Below the pieces are notes generated by a model. It searched no databases. It saw only the letters and a program-made list of their open reading frames with translations, and was not told where the DNA came from. 64,000 nucleotides of DNA, from positions 40,797 to 104,796 of the forward strand of contig CAZOPV010000025.1 of NCBI GenBank assembly GCA_964582085.1. The letters are read 5' to 3'. Of the stretch, positions 25,348 through 35,486 are shown in pieces. The stretch's first letter is position 1; each line of letters starts with the position of its first letter. The stretch comes from JADGNF01 sp964582085. Its GTDB lineage: Archaea; Thermoproteota; Bathyarchaeia; Bathyarchaeales; Bathycorpusculaceae. Made by a program: the position numbers and the translations under genes.

Positions 25348-28300
25348 ATGAGAGTTGCTTTCGTCGTTCTTTCACATGAAGTAGAAATTATTACCCTAGC
25401 AGTTAAGGCGCTCGCTAAAAAGACAGGTATGCTTATAGATGTTTTTCCTCGAACTGCAGAAGACTTGGCAGACCAAAAACTGCTGGATCAATTCATCAAT
25501 TTTGCGCGAATATCCCACGTAACACTTATGCATTTAATGGGTGGCAAAAAAGGGTTCACAGGCTTTGATCGCGTTATAGCCGCGTTGCGAGATGCACATG
25601 TGCCTTTGTTCGCGTCTGATGTTCAATATGACCCAGAATTCGTCGCTTGCTCCACTGTTAACCAAGATGATTATCAAAAAATTCATCAATACATTAATCA
25701 TGGTGGACTAGAAAACTATGAAAACCTGCTGCTTTTTTTAGCAAACCGTTTCGGGGAAAGCCATTTCGAGGCTAAGCTACCAAAAAAGATGCCATTGCAA
25801 GCAATATATCACCCAAACTTTGGTCATATCTGCACATTAGCTGAATACCTGGAAAAAGTATACGTTCGTGGAAGACCTACAGTTGGAATTTTTTTCCATA
25901 ACGATCCTTTAAAAACGGGCGACATTAACCTCGCCAACAGTCTGATCCGCTCTGTTGAACAGCACGGCGCGAATGCGCTTTTAGTGTTTTTCTCAGCGAA
26001 TGATGTTTCAGCTAAAAGTTTGAAGTGGATTATAGAAAACTACTTTATTAAGGACGGAAAACCTGTTGTTGACGTTGTCATTAGCACACTTGCCCATTCT
26101 GTTGCAGCGTTCATGCAAAGCTCCGAATCGGTGAACGAGCTTTTTAAGATGCTTGGGGTTACCGTCCTCAAGGCGATTGTAACATATAACACTTTTGAGG
26201 AGTGGTGTAGTAGTCTACTGGGATTAAGTTTTACTGAAGTAGCATGGAATGTTGCAATGCCCGAGTTTGATGGTATGATAATCACTGTGCCAATAGCCAC
26301 TAGAAAGATCTCTGAAAAAGATCCGGTGACAGGCGCAAAAATAACCTCGTATGTAATAATTCCTGAGCGTCTTGACAAGCTTGTCAGATTAAGCATTAAC
26401 TGGGCAAAATTGCGGTATATTCCTAACGAGAAAAAGAAGGTTGCACTGATTTTTCATAATTATCCGCCAAGAAATGACAATATCGGTAGCGCTGCAGGAC
26501 TCGATGCTGCAACTTCAGCTATAAACCTCTTACGAGAAATGCGGAAACAAGGCTATTCGCTGGAGTATTTACCTGAAGATGGCCAGAAATTGATGGATAA
26601 AATAATTGGCGGTTTAACTAATGATCAAAGATGGTTAAGTCCTGATGAACTTGCAGAAAAAGCTGTGGCTAAAACCCCACGTGCTCAGTACATCAAATGG
26701 TTTGATGAGTTGGCTGTAGATGTCAAAGAGAAAGTGGTTAAGCATTGGCGGAAGCCACCTGGGAAACTTTTCAATTACAAAGGCGACCTATTAATTCCTG
26801 GAATAATTAATGGTAACGTGTTCATCGGTCTTCAGCCTCCTCGAGGCTACACGACTGACCCTGCATCTATTTACCATAGCCCTGATCTTCCTCCCCCGCA
26901 TCACTATTATGCTTATTATCGTTGGATTCGGGACGTTTTCAAAGCTGACGTTATCATTCATTTTGGTAAACATGGCACCATGGAATGGTTGCCTGGTAAA
27001 TCTGTTGGGCTTTCCGCTTCATGTCTTCCAGACATCGTTATTTCCGATTTGCCCAACGTTTACCCATATCTTATAGATGATCCAGGCGAGGGCACATGCG
27101 CAAAAAGGCGTAGTTACGCCTGCTTAGTTGATTATTTAATTCCAGTGATGCATAATGCTGACTCTTATGATGATTTAGCTAAAATCTGTGTTCAATTGAA
27201 AGAGTATTATCATGCCAAAGCTGCTGATCCTGGAAAAGTCAGGATTCTTAAGAAGTTAATCTGGGACGCCGTAGTTCAAGCTAACCTCAACAGCGATTTA
27301 GAAGTCACTAAAGAAGAGGCGTTTGCGAATTTTGACGCCTTTATAGAGCAACTGCATGGCTATTTGAATGAATTATCTGACGCGCAGATCACAGACGGAT
27401 TACATGTGCTAGGTGAACCTCCCACGGAGTCGAGGCTAGAAGAGTTTTTGGTTGCGTTGACGCGGATAGATAATGGCAGTGTTCCCTCTTTGCGTCAGTC
27501 ATTGGCTGAATTGAAAGGTTACAATTATGAAGCGTTGCTGGCAAATCGTGGTGCTCTGCGTCAAGATAACCGAACTAATGGCGATGTTCTTAACGAGTTG
27601 AACCAAATTGAACTTGAGCTAATAAAACGATTCCATGCTGTAAGTTTTAAAGAAGAAAACATTGACTCTTTGCTTTATGAACTGTTCGGCGAGGTTAATG
27701 CCAAGTTGCGGCAATGCCTATCCTATATTTCTAATTTTCTTGCTCCTGCGTTGAATGCAACAACCGAAGAGCTAACTAACACTACATCTGCATGTCACGG
27801 TAATTATGTACCAACAGGGCCTTCTGGTGCTCCAACACGCGGTAACGCCGACATCTTACCTACCGGACGCAACTTTTACTCGATAGACCCCCGTTGTGTG
27901 CCCTCTGTTGCCGCTTGGAAAGTCGGCATAGAACTAGGCGACGCTTTACTAAAACGGTATCTGGAAGAAGAGGGGAAGTATCCAGAAACAGTTGCTATTG
28001 TTGTTTGGGCCACTGATTGCATGAGAACAAACGGCGACGACATCGCTGAAATTCTCTATTTAATGGGCGTTAAGCCAATCTGGGAAGAATCCAGCGGTAG
28101 GGTTATAGGCTTAGAACCTATTCCGCTTGAAGTACTGAAGCGGTCGAGAATTGACGTTACTGTCCGAATAAGTGGCCTTTTCAGAGATACTTTTCCTAAT
28201 ATTGTTAATCTTATTGATGAAGCCGTTGCCTTAGTTGCTGAATTAAAAGAAACTTCTGACAAAAACTATGTCGTAAAACATGTGGAAGAGGAAATAGCTG

Positions 28301-29079
28301 AACGTATTGGGCAGGGCGTTGATGCTGTTAAAGCGCGTGAAGAAGCATGCTACAGAGTCTTTGGCGATATACCAGGTGGTTACGGGTCAGGCGTTAATGA
28401 AGCGATAGACTCCAAAAACTGGAAAGACCAGAAGGATTTGGCAAATATTTATGTTACTTGGGGTTGCTATGTTTATGGCAGAAACAACTTTGGGTTAACA
28501 GCGCCTGACTTGTTTAAGAAACGATTAAGCAAAGTTGAACTGACCTTAAAGAATTGGGATCAACGTGAATATGACGCTTTACAGATAGACGATGCTTATT
28601 CTTATCATGCAGGTATGGATGTAACCGTCAAGACGATTACTGGGAAAGCTCCGCGCTCGTTTTATGGGGACAGTTCTGATCCTAAAAGAGTTAAGATTAG
28701 AAGCACCGCTGAAGAGATTAGGTATTGCTTCAGAGCCCGCCTCGTTAATCCTAAGTGGATTGAAAGCATGAAAAAGCATGGCTACCATGGAGCTGCCGAG
28801 TTTTCCCGACAGATAGATTACGTGCTAGGATGGGATGCAACAGAAGAAGTCATAGAAGACTGGATGTACGAGGAATTGGCGCAAAAATTTGTCCTTGATA
28901 AATCAATGCAGAAGTGGCTGAAAGATGTGAATCCTTACGCATTACATAACATGACTGAGCGCCTTTTAGAAGCTATTGAACGGGGCATGTGGCATACCTC
29001 AGAGGATATGAAGAGGAAACTGCAGCAGATTTATTTGCAGGTTGATGGTTTGCTTGAAGGCACCAACGAAAAGAAATAA
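25348..29079 (+). CDS. cobN: Cobaltochelatase CobN / magnesium-chelatase H-like large subunit
   Basis: This 1243-residue protein is of full CobN/BchH length. Typical segments are IHFGKHGTMEWLPGKSVGLS, CLPDIVISDLPNVYPYLIDDPGEG, PTGRNFYSIDPRCVPS and GGYGSGVNEAIDS. CobN inserts cobalt into a corrin with AAA+ partners, which are not in the window. The genome also has the early CbiX chelatase, so this protein may serve in salvage or on another tetrapyrrole. It lies downstream of the substrate-binding protein, a pairing that suggests linked uptake and insertion. Confidence 0.9.
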   Translation: MRVAFVVLSHEVEIITLAVKALAKKTGMLIDVFPRTAEDLADQKLLDQFINFARISHVTLMHLMGGKKGFTGFDRVIAALRDAHVPLFASDVQYDPEFVACSTVNQDDYQKIHQYINHGGLENYENLLLFLANRFGESHFEAKLPKKMPLQAIYHPNFGHICTLAEYLEKVYVRGRPTVGIFFHNDPLKTGDINLANSLIRSVEQHGANALLVFFSANDVSAKSLKWIIENYFIKDGKPVVDVVISTLAHSVAAFMQSSESVNELFKMLGVTVLKAIVTYNTFEEWCSSLLGLSFTEVAWNVAMPEFDGMIITVPIATRKISEKDPVTGAKITSYVIIPERLDKLVRLSINWAKLRYIPNEKKKVALIFHNYPPRNDNIGSAAGLDAATSAINLLREMRKQGYSLEYLPEDGQKLMDKIIGGLTNDQRWLSPDELAEKAVAKTPRAQYIKWFDELAVDVKEKVVKHWRKPPGKLFNYKGDLLIPGIINGNVFIGLQPPRGYTTDPASIYHSPDLPPPHHYYAYYRWIRDVFKADVIIHFGKHGTMEWLPGKSVGLSASCLPDIVISDLPNVYPYLIDDPGEGTCAKRRSYACLVDYLIPVMHNADSYDDLAKICVQLKEYYHAKAADPGKVRILKKLIWDAVVQANLNSDLEVTKEEAFANFDAFIEQLHGYLNELSDAQITDGLHVLGEPPTESRLEEFLVALTRIDNGSVPSLRQSLAELKGYNYEALLANRGALRQDNRTNGDVLNELNQIELELIKRFHAVSFKEENIDSLLYELFGEVNAKLRQCLSYISNFLAPALNATTEELTNTTSACHGNYVPTGPSGAPTRGNADILPTGRNFYSIDPRCVPSVAAWKVGIELGDALLKRYLEEEGKYPETVAIVVWATDCMRTNGDDIAEILYLMGVKPIWEESSGRVIGLEPIPLEVLKRSRIDVTVRISGLFRDTFPNIVNLIDEAVALVAELKETSDKNYVVKHVEEEIAERIGQGVDAVKAREEACYRVFGDIPGGYGSGVNEAIDSKNWKDQKDLANIYVTWGCYVYGRNNFGLTAPDLFKKRLSKVELTLKNWDQREYDALQIDDAYSYHAGMDVTVKTITGKAPRSFYGDSSDPKRVKIRSTAEEIRYCFRARLVNPKWIESMKKHGYHGAAEFSRQIDYVLGWDATEEVIEDWMYEELAQKFVLDKSMQKWLKDVNPYALHNMTERLLEAIERGMWHTSEDMKRKLQQIYLQVDGLLEGTNEKK

Positions 29080-29141
29080 TGAGTGCTCATTTATGAGCGA
29101 CATCAGGAAATAAAGCACAGCCACAATAGGAGCGTATTACT

Positions 29142-29666
29142 GTGAAACCGGCGTTGATTGTGATTGATGTTCAGAATGGCTGGCTAGAAATGTCTGAAAG
29201 ACTGAAGCAGTCAGTGACTGAGCGCATAGGTTCAATGAGCGAAGCAATCTCAATATTTCGAAAAGCGCGCGCCCCCATCATCTTTACTTACCATTCTTAT
29301 GCCGAGCGAGGTATTGTGCCCGGGACAAAAGAGTTTGAACTTATCCCAGGTTTAACCGCGGTGGCTGAAGACGTCAAAGTTCTTAAGAATCATCAAAACG
29401 CTTTTGTCAAGACGGCTTTAGCCCATATGATTCGGGATAAAGGCTGTGATACTGTAATTCTAATAGGACTTAGCGCCTTGAACTGTGTTCTAGCAACTTA
29501 TCTTGCATCGTATGATGAGGGCTTTTTCCCTTACATAGTGAGAGGTGCTGTGGCAGGGTCTGATGAGGGATCTGTTAAGATTTTGGAGAAAATTTGTGAC
29601 ACTCTAAGTTTGCGAGCGGTTGCCCAAATTTTGGGGCAAAACCCCTCAGTCTCGTTCATGAATTAA
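29142..29666 (+). CDS. Isochorismatase-like cysteine hydrolase
   Basis: This 174-residue protein has the triad of the family: Asp in ALIVIDVQNGW, Lys in VLKNHQNAF and Cys in IGLSALNCVLATYLAS. Members hydrolyse amides or vinyl ethers (nicotinamidase, carbamoyl hydrolases, isochorismatase). The zinc-site histidines of nicotinamidase are not evident. Start GTG at 29142, 62 bases after cobN; it may be in the same transcript. Substrate unknown. Confidence 0.85.
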   Translation: MKPALIVIDVQNGWLEMSERLKQSVTERIGSMSEAISIFRKARAPIIFTYHSYAERGIVPGTKEFELIPGLTAVAEDVKVLKNHQNAFVKTALAHMIRDKGCDTVILIGLSALNCVLATYLASYDEGFFPYIVRGAVAGSDEGSVKILEKICDTLSLRAVAQILGQNPSVSFMN

Positions 29667-29957
29667 AAAATCTACAGTTCTCTTCCAACTTGTCTTTTGT
29701 TTTATGTTTTTGAGGCATTTTACTTTGATGGCTTAATTTCCACTAATAAAACTCACGATATGTCTATATGTGAGTAGCGCGCTCGTCCATCATAGCTGGC
29801 GTTACTCCTCTTTTGATCTGTGAGATGAAGTTCCAGTAAAACTGGAAGAGCCATAAAACTCATTCGAGCTTTTGCTTCTGTTTGGAGAAACATCGATTTG
29901 CTAAGCCTTCCCCTCAGTTCTCTCAGTAAACCACATTAATCTTTTTGTGGGTGAGTT

Positions 29958-30668
29958 TACCATTGGCGTTTGTTGGTTGCTACAAGTCTTGTCCAGCTTT
30001 TGCTGTAGTTGGCGGCTTTTGGTTATGGGTTGGGGGCAAGGGTCAGTTTTGAACGGATTATCTACCTTTCCTTTGTTATCCCAGGTATAGTGGCTTTAAC
30101 GTCATTTTCAACTAGTTTTAGTGGCTCTGCATCAAAGCTTCAAGTGGGAAGTTTTTTTTTACAAAAGTTCATCAAAACTTTTGATGCCGACAGTGAGGAT
30201 TGTCCTCAATAATTACAGACAAAACTTTGATCGGAGTAGTACGTGGCTTGATAAGTTCTATAGCCATACTGTTAGTTGTATTTTTGCTTTCACCCACGTT
30301 CACGGTAAGCCCCTTGTTCCTGTTAGTTTTGGTTTATCTTCCTGTTTTGTTTTTGCCACATCTGGCGTATTGGTTGCATTCGTTATAGAATCACATCAGA
30401 GTATGAGCACTTTTAACAGTGTAGCTATTTTGCACATGACTTTCTTATGTGGCGCCTTTTTTCTTTAGCTGCATTACCTGAAGCAGCAAAAGTTTGCTGT
30501 ACTTTTTACCTCTTACTTATTCAACGAGTTTGCGGGCTGCGGTTGTAGGTCGTTTTCCCTTGGTTGTCTTTGATAGTTCTAATGGGTTTTGGGTTTACCT
30601 TCTTTTTTGCGAGCTTATTTGCGCTGAAGAAACAAGTATATGAGTGGTTATCTAAAGCTTTTTATTTT
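29958..30668 (+). pseudogene. Decayed ABC-2 type transporter permease
   Basis: Fragments of an ABC-2 (drug/polysaccharide exporter) permease appear in order but in different frames: LVATSLVQLLL, a TAG stop at 30006, then LAAFGYGLG and FVIPGIVALTSFSTSF. Next comes GLISSIAILLVVFLLSP (frame shifted), SFGLSSCFVFATSGVLVAF (shifted), FSLAALPEAAKV, LTYSTSLRAAVVGRFPL, and finally FFFASLFALKKQVYEWL. At least four frameshifts plus one stop are needed, so it is not functional. No ATPase gene remains alongside. Confidence 0.75.
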
Positions 30669-30717
30669 GTTACAGTTACGAAAATGCAGAGGTTTATTTG
30701 GCTACTTATATTATTGG

Positions 30718-31698
30718 TTACAATATAAACAAAACTAAAAATGCTTTCAACGTCAAAACAGAAATAACTACAACTAATCCAAACAAAATAGCTGTTAAAA
30801 CCATAATTTCTAAAGCTTCCTTTACATGGCTTGGTGAAAGCTGCCCCTTATCGCCTAAGGTGTAATATCCCTCTTTTTCCAACTGAACCTCCAAAGCCCC
30901 CGCCATTGCAGATATGGTCCACCCTGCATTTGGGCTAGTCGTCTTGTCTTTATCACGCTGCAAAATACGCCATGCATTTCTCCAATTTGCACTTAGCACC
31001 GCTGCTGAAACAACCATCAACACCGCCGTAAAGCGCGCAGGAATAAAATTGGCCATAGTGTCTAGCTTTGCCGAAAACCAGCCAATATTCACGTGAACAG
31101 CATCTTTGTAGCCAATCATAGAATCCAAAGTGTTCACCACCCTAAACGCAAAAGCACCTGGCACTCCAAAAAGAGCAAAGAAAAAGAACGGCGAAGTAAT
31201 CCCGTCGGTGGTACTCTCAGCAATGGACTCAACCGCAGCCGAAAGCACATGCTGATCATCCAGCTTGTTTGGGTCACGCCTAACAATAAAATGTAGCCAC
31301 TGCCTTGCCCCCTCTAAATCTTTCCTTTTCAAAGCCTCAGCAATAGGCACGGTATACTTCCACATACATTTGATGGCTATTGTGCTTTTCAGCAAAACCG
31401 CCGCCACCACCACATACACTACCCAACCCCAAACGGGCACTTGCCTAAGAACCCAAAATAGCAATCCAGCAGGCACTGTGAAAAGCGCCATAACACCAAC
31501 GCAGAGGAAAACGCCGTTAACTTTCTCTATTCTTGGATTGATATTTTTCAATTGTGGTTTAGCCCACCCAATCACTTTGCCCATCCACACCGTCGGATGT
31601 GCCCTATCAGGAATTTCGCCAAAAATCACATCAATCAAGAAGGCTAATGAAAAAACCAACAGAGAATCAACAAAAAAAGAAACATCAAAAAAAGCCAT
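30718..31698 (-). CDS. cbiB: Adenosylcobinamide-phosphate synthase
   Basis: This 326-residue integral membrane protein has CbiB signatures: HPTVWMGKVIGW near the N-terminus, RDPNKLDDQHVLSAAVESIAES, the downstream DGITSPFFFF, NTLDSMIGYK and SPNAGWTISAMAGAL. It attaches aminopropanol phosphate, made by the upstream cobD product, to adenosylcobyric acid. The gene starts seven bases after the cobD stop. Confidence 0.95.
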   Translation of the reverse strand: MAFFDVSFFVDSLLVFSLAFLIDVIFGEIPDRAHPTVWMGKVIGWAKPQLKNINPRIEKVNGVFLCVGVMALFTVPAGLLFWVLRQVPVWGWVVYVVVAAVLLKSTIAIKCMWKYTVPIAEALKRKDLEGARQWLHFIVRRDPNKLDDQHVLSAAVESIAESTTDGITSPFFFFALFGVPGAFAFRVVNTLDSMIGYKDAVHVNIGWFSAKLDTMANFIPARFTAVLMVVSAAVLSANWRNAWRILQRDKDKTTSPNAGWTISAMAGALEVQLEKEGYYTLGDKGQLSPSHVKEALEIMVLTAILFGLVVVISVLTLKAFLVLFIL

Positions 31699-31705
31699 TG
31701 CTGCT

Positions 31706-32839
31706 TCAGACCCGCAGAGTTTTCTTCAAAGCATCAATCAATTTTTCGTTTTCAGGGCGCGTTTTGACCGCAAGTCGTATATAGTACTTATCAAGACCCA
31801 CAAATGAACTACAATCCCTAATCAACACACCCCGCGTCAACAGTTTCTCCTTAAGTTGCGCTGCGGTAAAACCAGAGTTACGTATGTCTATGAAAAAGAA
31901 ATTTGCATCAGGTGGGTAAACCTTAAACGTCTCAAATTGTGTCAATTCCCCCATTAAGAAAGCTTTTTCAGCTTTAACCAAAGCTAACGACCTGAGCAGG
32001 TGTTCTTCATCAGACAGCGCGGCAACAGCGGCAATTTGGGCTAAGCAGTTTAGATTCCAAGGTATCTTTGCGCTCAACAGAATTTCTATAATTTCCTTTG
32101 AGGCGACACCATAACCAACTCTAAGTCCAGTTAAACCATAAAGTTTAGTGAAAGACCTCAACACAAACAGGTTGGGAAACTCATCAATCTTGCCGATAAG
32201 TGAAAGCTTCTTGTTTTCGTCAACAAACTCCAAGAAGTCTTCATCTAGAAAAACCAAAACATCCTTTGCAAAAGCATTTTCCACAATCTCCAGCAAATCC
32301 TCAGTTTTTGTGAGGAGACTCGTTGGGTTGTTAGGGTTACATAAAAAAACAATTTTAACCTTCCCCTTCATAGTAGAGATAAATTGGTTAGCCTCTAAAC
32401 GGAAATCTTCTCCCAATTGGATATGCTTCACTTTTTTTCCTGACCGAAGAACTGCCCTTTCATACTCTCCAAAAGTTGGGGCTCCAACCAAGGCTATTTC
32501 TTCACGCTGCAAAAATGTTTCTGTAAACAAGTAGATCAGCTCGGTTGATCCGTTACCTGCAATGATGTTGTCTTTACTCAAGCCTCCATAATGCTGTGCA
32601 ATTGCCTCGCGTAAAGCAGTAGAGCTTGAATCTGGATAACGCGAAATCAACCCAAAGCTTCCCTCTATTGCTTCTAAAACTTTAAGAGAAACGCCTAGCG
32701 GATTTACACTGGAACTAAAATCCAAAATTCCGTCGCTACCTAATCCAGTCTTTTCTGCTGCTTCAAAAACATCTGCCCCATGAACACAGGGCTTAAAACC
32801 TCTAAAGCGTTTGCTCACTAAATCTAAAGCAGGTTTCAC
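31706..32839 (-). CDS. cobD: L-threonine-O-3-phosphate decarboxylase-like aminotransferase-fold enzyme
   Basis: This 377-residue fold-type I PLP enzyme has the PLP lysine in LRSFTKLYGLTGLRVGYG and the substrate loop DFSSSVNPLG. It resembles both CobD and histidinol-phosphate aminotransferase; FSSSVNPLG and coupling to cbiB favour CobD, which makes (R)-1-amino-2-propanol phosphate. GTG start, with GGAG eight bases upstream. Operator site 3 lies about 90 bases upstream. Confidence 0.87.
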   Translation of the reverse strand: MKPALDLVSKRFRGFKPCVHGADVFEAAEKTGLGSDGILDFSSSVNPLGVSLKVLEAIEGSFGLISRYPDSSSTALREAIAQHYGGLSKDNIIAGNGSTELIYLFTETFLQREEIALVGAPTFGEYERAVLRSGKKVKHIQLGEDFRLEANQFISTMKGKVKIVFLCNPNNPTSLLTKTEDLLEIVENAFAKDVLVFLDEDFLEFVDENKKLSLIGKIDEFPNLFVLRSFTKLYGLTGLRVGYGVASKEIIEILLSAKIPWNLNCLAQIAAVAALSDEEHLLRSLALVKAEKAFLMGELTQFETFKVYPPDANFFFIDIRNSGFTAAQLKEKLLTRGVLIRDCSSFVGLDKYYIRLAVKTRPENEKLIDALKKTLRV

Positions 32840-32919
32840 TTTGTCTCCAACCCTATCATACTAAACAACCTACTGACATGTGATTGCATCGAAATTTGCT
32901 TGTTGAGTAGAAAAAGACG

Positions 32920-32953
32920 GGATATAAATGTTAGGTTGGATTGTCCATCCTAA
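32920..32953 (-). promoter_or_regulatory. Promoter with palindromic operator, site 3
   Basis: A near-palindrome at 32931-32953 (arms TTAGG/CCTAA, inner TTGGAT..TCCAT) abuts a self-complementary TATA-like element (GATATAAA, 32921-32928). It is almost the same as site 2 at 23020. It lies about 90 bases before the cobD-cbiB operon and just after the hemD end, so it most likely controls cobD-cbiB. Confidence 0.55.
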
Positions 32954-32988
32954 TGATGATTGAGTTTATGATACAGCTTTCCCCTCAG

Positions 32989-33834
32989 TTAGTTTACAAG
33001 CTGGCTTAAGTTGCTACTCCAATGTTTTGCTAATAAATTTAATGCATCTTCAAATAGTTGTATCTGTGGCATCAAAACCCCTTTTAGACCCAACTTCGTA
33101 ACGGTTTCAGCTGTTACCGGACCAATAGCGACAATCGTCATTTTTTCGTTCAGAAGGTCACGGAGTTTCTCTACAGAAATTTGCTCGTTTAGCATCTGGA
33201 AAAGGTTTTTTGCACTCAATGCGCTACCAAAAATTAGCGCGTGGATATTGCCGTTGCGGGCATCTTGAAGAAATTTTTCTTTGATTTTTTTGTCCGTCGG
33301 AATAGCTGATTTATAAACGTAAATTTCTCGTACTATAGCGCCTCTTTCTTTCAACTTTTCCTTCAACGTGGGATTGGCAGCTGAGGTTCGAGGAATAAAA
33401 ATTGTTTTTTTGGCTATTTTCCAAGACTTTAAGCTTTCAGTTATGCTTTCAGAGGTATATTGAGTGGGAACCAAGTTTACATGAATATTGTTAATTTTGA
33501 GCTCTTCTGCTGTTCGTGGTCCAACCGCGATTATAACGGGTTTTTGGATTTCGCGTTTGAGAGTATCTAGCATTTTTAGTTTTTTCGCTATGTCCAGTAA
33601 ATGTTTTACGCCGTTGGTGCTCATGAAAATTATGTAGTCCACTTTTCCTGCTGCAAGCTCTTCAATAAATTTCTTGACAGGTGACAAATCTGATACATTT
33701 TTGATTTCTATAGTGGGTATGAAGTAGGGTTTGCCCCCTTTTTTCCGAATTATCTCAGCTGTTTCTTCTGTTTGACATAGGGGGCGGGTTATAGCAATTG
33801 TTTTTCCCTTCAAAGTCAAGTCTCTAGAAACCAT
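32989..33834 (-). CDS. hemD: Uroporphyrinogen-III synthase
   Basis: The protein has 281 residues with the weakly conserved two-domain HemD fold: GKTIAITRPLCQTEE at the start, IIFMSTNGVKHLLD, AVGPRTAEELK, IPRTSAANPTLKEKLKERGA, and IFGSALSAKNLF with AIGPVTAETV at the end. It closes and inverts ring D of hydroxymethylbilane. It is last in the operon and overlaps cobA by 19 bases. Confidence 0.92.
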   Translation of the reverse strand: MVSRDLTLKGKTIAITRPLCQTEETAEIIRKKGGKPYFIPTIEIKNVSDLSPVKKFIEELAAGKVDYIIFMSTNGVKHLLDIAKKLKMLDTLKREIQKPVIIAVGPRTAEELKINNIHVNLVPTQYTSESITESLKSWKIAKKTIFIPRTSAANPTLKEKLKERGAIVREIYVYKSAIPTDKKIKEKFLQDARNGNIHALIFGSALSAKNLFQMLNEQISVEKLRDLLNEKMTIVAIGPVTAETVTKLGLKGVLMPQIQLFEDALNLLAKHWSSNLSQLVN

Positions 33835-34565
33835 AGTAGTTTCCTTCCTAGCTTCGCAACTTCACCTATGACAATCACCGCTGGAGGCTGTATTTTTTTT
33901 GCTTGTGCTTCTTTTACAATTGACTCTAACTTACTGATTGTAACGCGTTGATGTTTCGTTGTTCCTTGCTCAATTATAGCAACAGGAACTTTTTGGTCTA
34001 GACCTCCCTCAATTAGTTTGGCTACAATAGCTTCCAAAGATTCTACGCCCATCAAGACGACAACTGTGTCTACAGCACTTGCAATTTTAGCCCAATCAAT
34101 ATGATTTTCTGTGTTTTCTGCGCGGTGTCCTGTTACAATGGCTACCGATGCAGCGTAGTTTCGGTGTGTTAGAGGTATGCCTGCATATGTAGGAGCTGCA
34201 ATCGCCGACGTTACGCCGGGCACCACCTCAAACTTGATTCCCTTTTCTACCAATGCTTCAGCTTCTTCCCCGCCTCTGCCAAAGATAAACGGGTCTCCTC
34301 CCTTTAGCCTAACTACATCTTCTCCTTCAAGAGCTAGTTTTACGATAAGTTCTGTGATTTTTTCCTGTGGAACCGCATGTTTTCCAGTTCGCTTTCCAAC
34401 ATAGATTTTTTTTGCCCCTTCAGGTATAAGTTTCAGAATGTCTGAGCTGACTAGTCTATCGTATACCACCACTTTTGCATTTTTCAAGAGTTCAAACGCT
34501 TTTACGGTAAGTAGTTGTGGGTCTCCTGGGCCTGCACCAACGAGAAACACTTTACCAGTTATCAT
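33816..34565 (-). CDS. cobA: Uroporphyrinogen-III C-methyltransferase (SUMT)
   Basis: This is a stand-alone SUMT of about 249 residues with the SAM-binding starter VFLVGAGPGDPQLLTVKA, VVYDRLVS, VVRLKGGDPFIFGRGGEEA, VPGVTSAIAAPTYAGIPLTHR and VVLMGVESL. It methylates uroporphyrinogen III twice to precorrin-2, the branch to siroheme and B12. The ATG at 34565, inside the hemC end (14-base overlap), fits the family start better than the longer frame from 34610. Confidence 0.94.
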   Translation of the reverse strand: MITGKVFLVGAGPGDPQLLTVKAFELLKNAKVVVYDRLVSSDILKLIPEGAKKIYVGKRTGKHAVPQEKITELIVKLALEGEDVVRLKGGDPFIFGRGGEEAEALVEKGIKFEVVPGVTSAIAAPTYAGIPLTHRNYAASVAIVTGHRAENTENHIDWAKIASAVDTVVVLMGVESLEAIVAKLIEGGLDQKVPVAIIEQGTTKHQRVTISKLESIVKEAQAKKIQPPAVIVIGEVAKLGRKLLWFLET

Positions 34566-35484
34566 ATTTTTTTCTCCATTCTTTTTCAATTTGTTTTGCT
34601 CCTTGTGCAATCAGTTTCTTTGCAACTTTCTTACCTATTTCTTCAGACTCAGAAAGTGTGCTTTCGGCGGAAGCGGAAATTCTGTTCTTGCCATCCAACG
34701 TATACATGAAGCCTTGAAGTGACAAATAATTTTCACAAGCTCTTCCAATTGCTCCAATGGGAACTCGGCAACCTCCTCCAAGTTGGAGCATCAAGCTTCT
34801 TTCAGCCGTGACTTCTGCTCTTGTTTGTGGGTGCTCCATGATTTGGAGTAACTGTTGTGTTTTTATGTCATTTTTTCTTGTAACTATAGCTAAGGCTCCC
34901 TGTGCAGGTGCAGGAGGAAAATCTTCTAGCGAAAAGCGCTCGGTGATTAGACTTTCCAGTCCCATCCTTTGTAGACCTGCTTCGGCAACAATGATGCCGT
35001 CAAAATCTCCATTTTTTGCCTTCTCAATTCTCGTATCAAGATTACCCCGTATTGGTACAACTTCTAAATCTTGACGAAGAAATTTTACCTGCGCTAAACG
35101 CCTTAAGCTACCAGTGCCAATAATGGCGCCTTTTGGTAGGGCTTTAAGTGGAAGATTGTCCTTTGAGATGAGCACATCGTGGGTTGATGCACGTTTAGGT
35201 ACGGTTGCTATGACGATTCCTTCTGTTTCTACAGTGGGGACGTCTTTTAAGCTGGAAACCGCGAAGTCAACTTCTTCTCTTATGAGAGCTTGATCAATTT
35301 CTTTTTCAAAGATGCCTTGTGTGTCTATAGTAAAGAGCGGTTGTGTATTTTCCCTGTCTCCAAGAGTTTTTATTGTCCGAATTTTGAACTCCACGTTTGG
35401 GCATAACATTTTTAGTTCTTGCACAAACTTTTCAGTTTGGGCGAGAGCAAGTTTACTGCCCCTAGTACCAACTGTCAAAATCAT
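34552..35484 (-). CDS. hemC: Porphobilinogen deaminase (hydroxymethylbilane synthase)
   Basis: Segments LTVGTRGSKLALAQTEKFV, VSSLKDVPT, GTGSLRRLAQVKFLR, IRGNLDTRIEK and the dipyrromethane cofactor loop LGGGCRVPIGA identify HemC. It polymerises four porphobilinogens. The ATG at 35484, two bases after the hemL stop, matches the usual N-terminus; the frame is open to 35520, but that would overlap hemL. Confidence 0.95.
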   Translation of the reverse strand: MILTVGTRGSKLALAQTEKFVQELKMLCPNVEFKIRTIKTLGDRENTQPLFTIDTQGIFEKEIDQALIREEVDFAVSSLKDVPTVETEGIVIATVPKRASTHDVLISKDNLPLKALPKGAIIGTGSLRRLAQVKFLRQDLEVVPIRGNLDTRIEKAKNGDFDGIIVAEAGLQRMGLESLITERFSLEDFPPAPAQGALAIVTRKNDIKTQQLLQIMEHPQTRAEVTAERSLMLQLGGGCRVPIGAIGRACENYLSLQGFMYTLDGKNRISASAESTLSESEEIGKKVAKKLIAQGAKQIEKEWRKKYDNW

Positions 35485-35486
35485 AT

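Noticed and set aside
31265..31807. 180-codon plus-strand open frame
   Set aside because: Antisense to cbiB and the end of cobD, which have strong family motifs.
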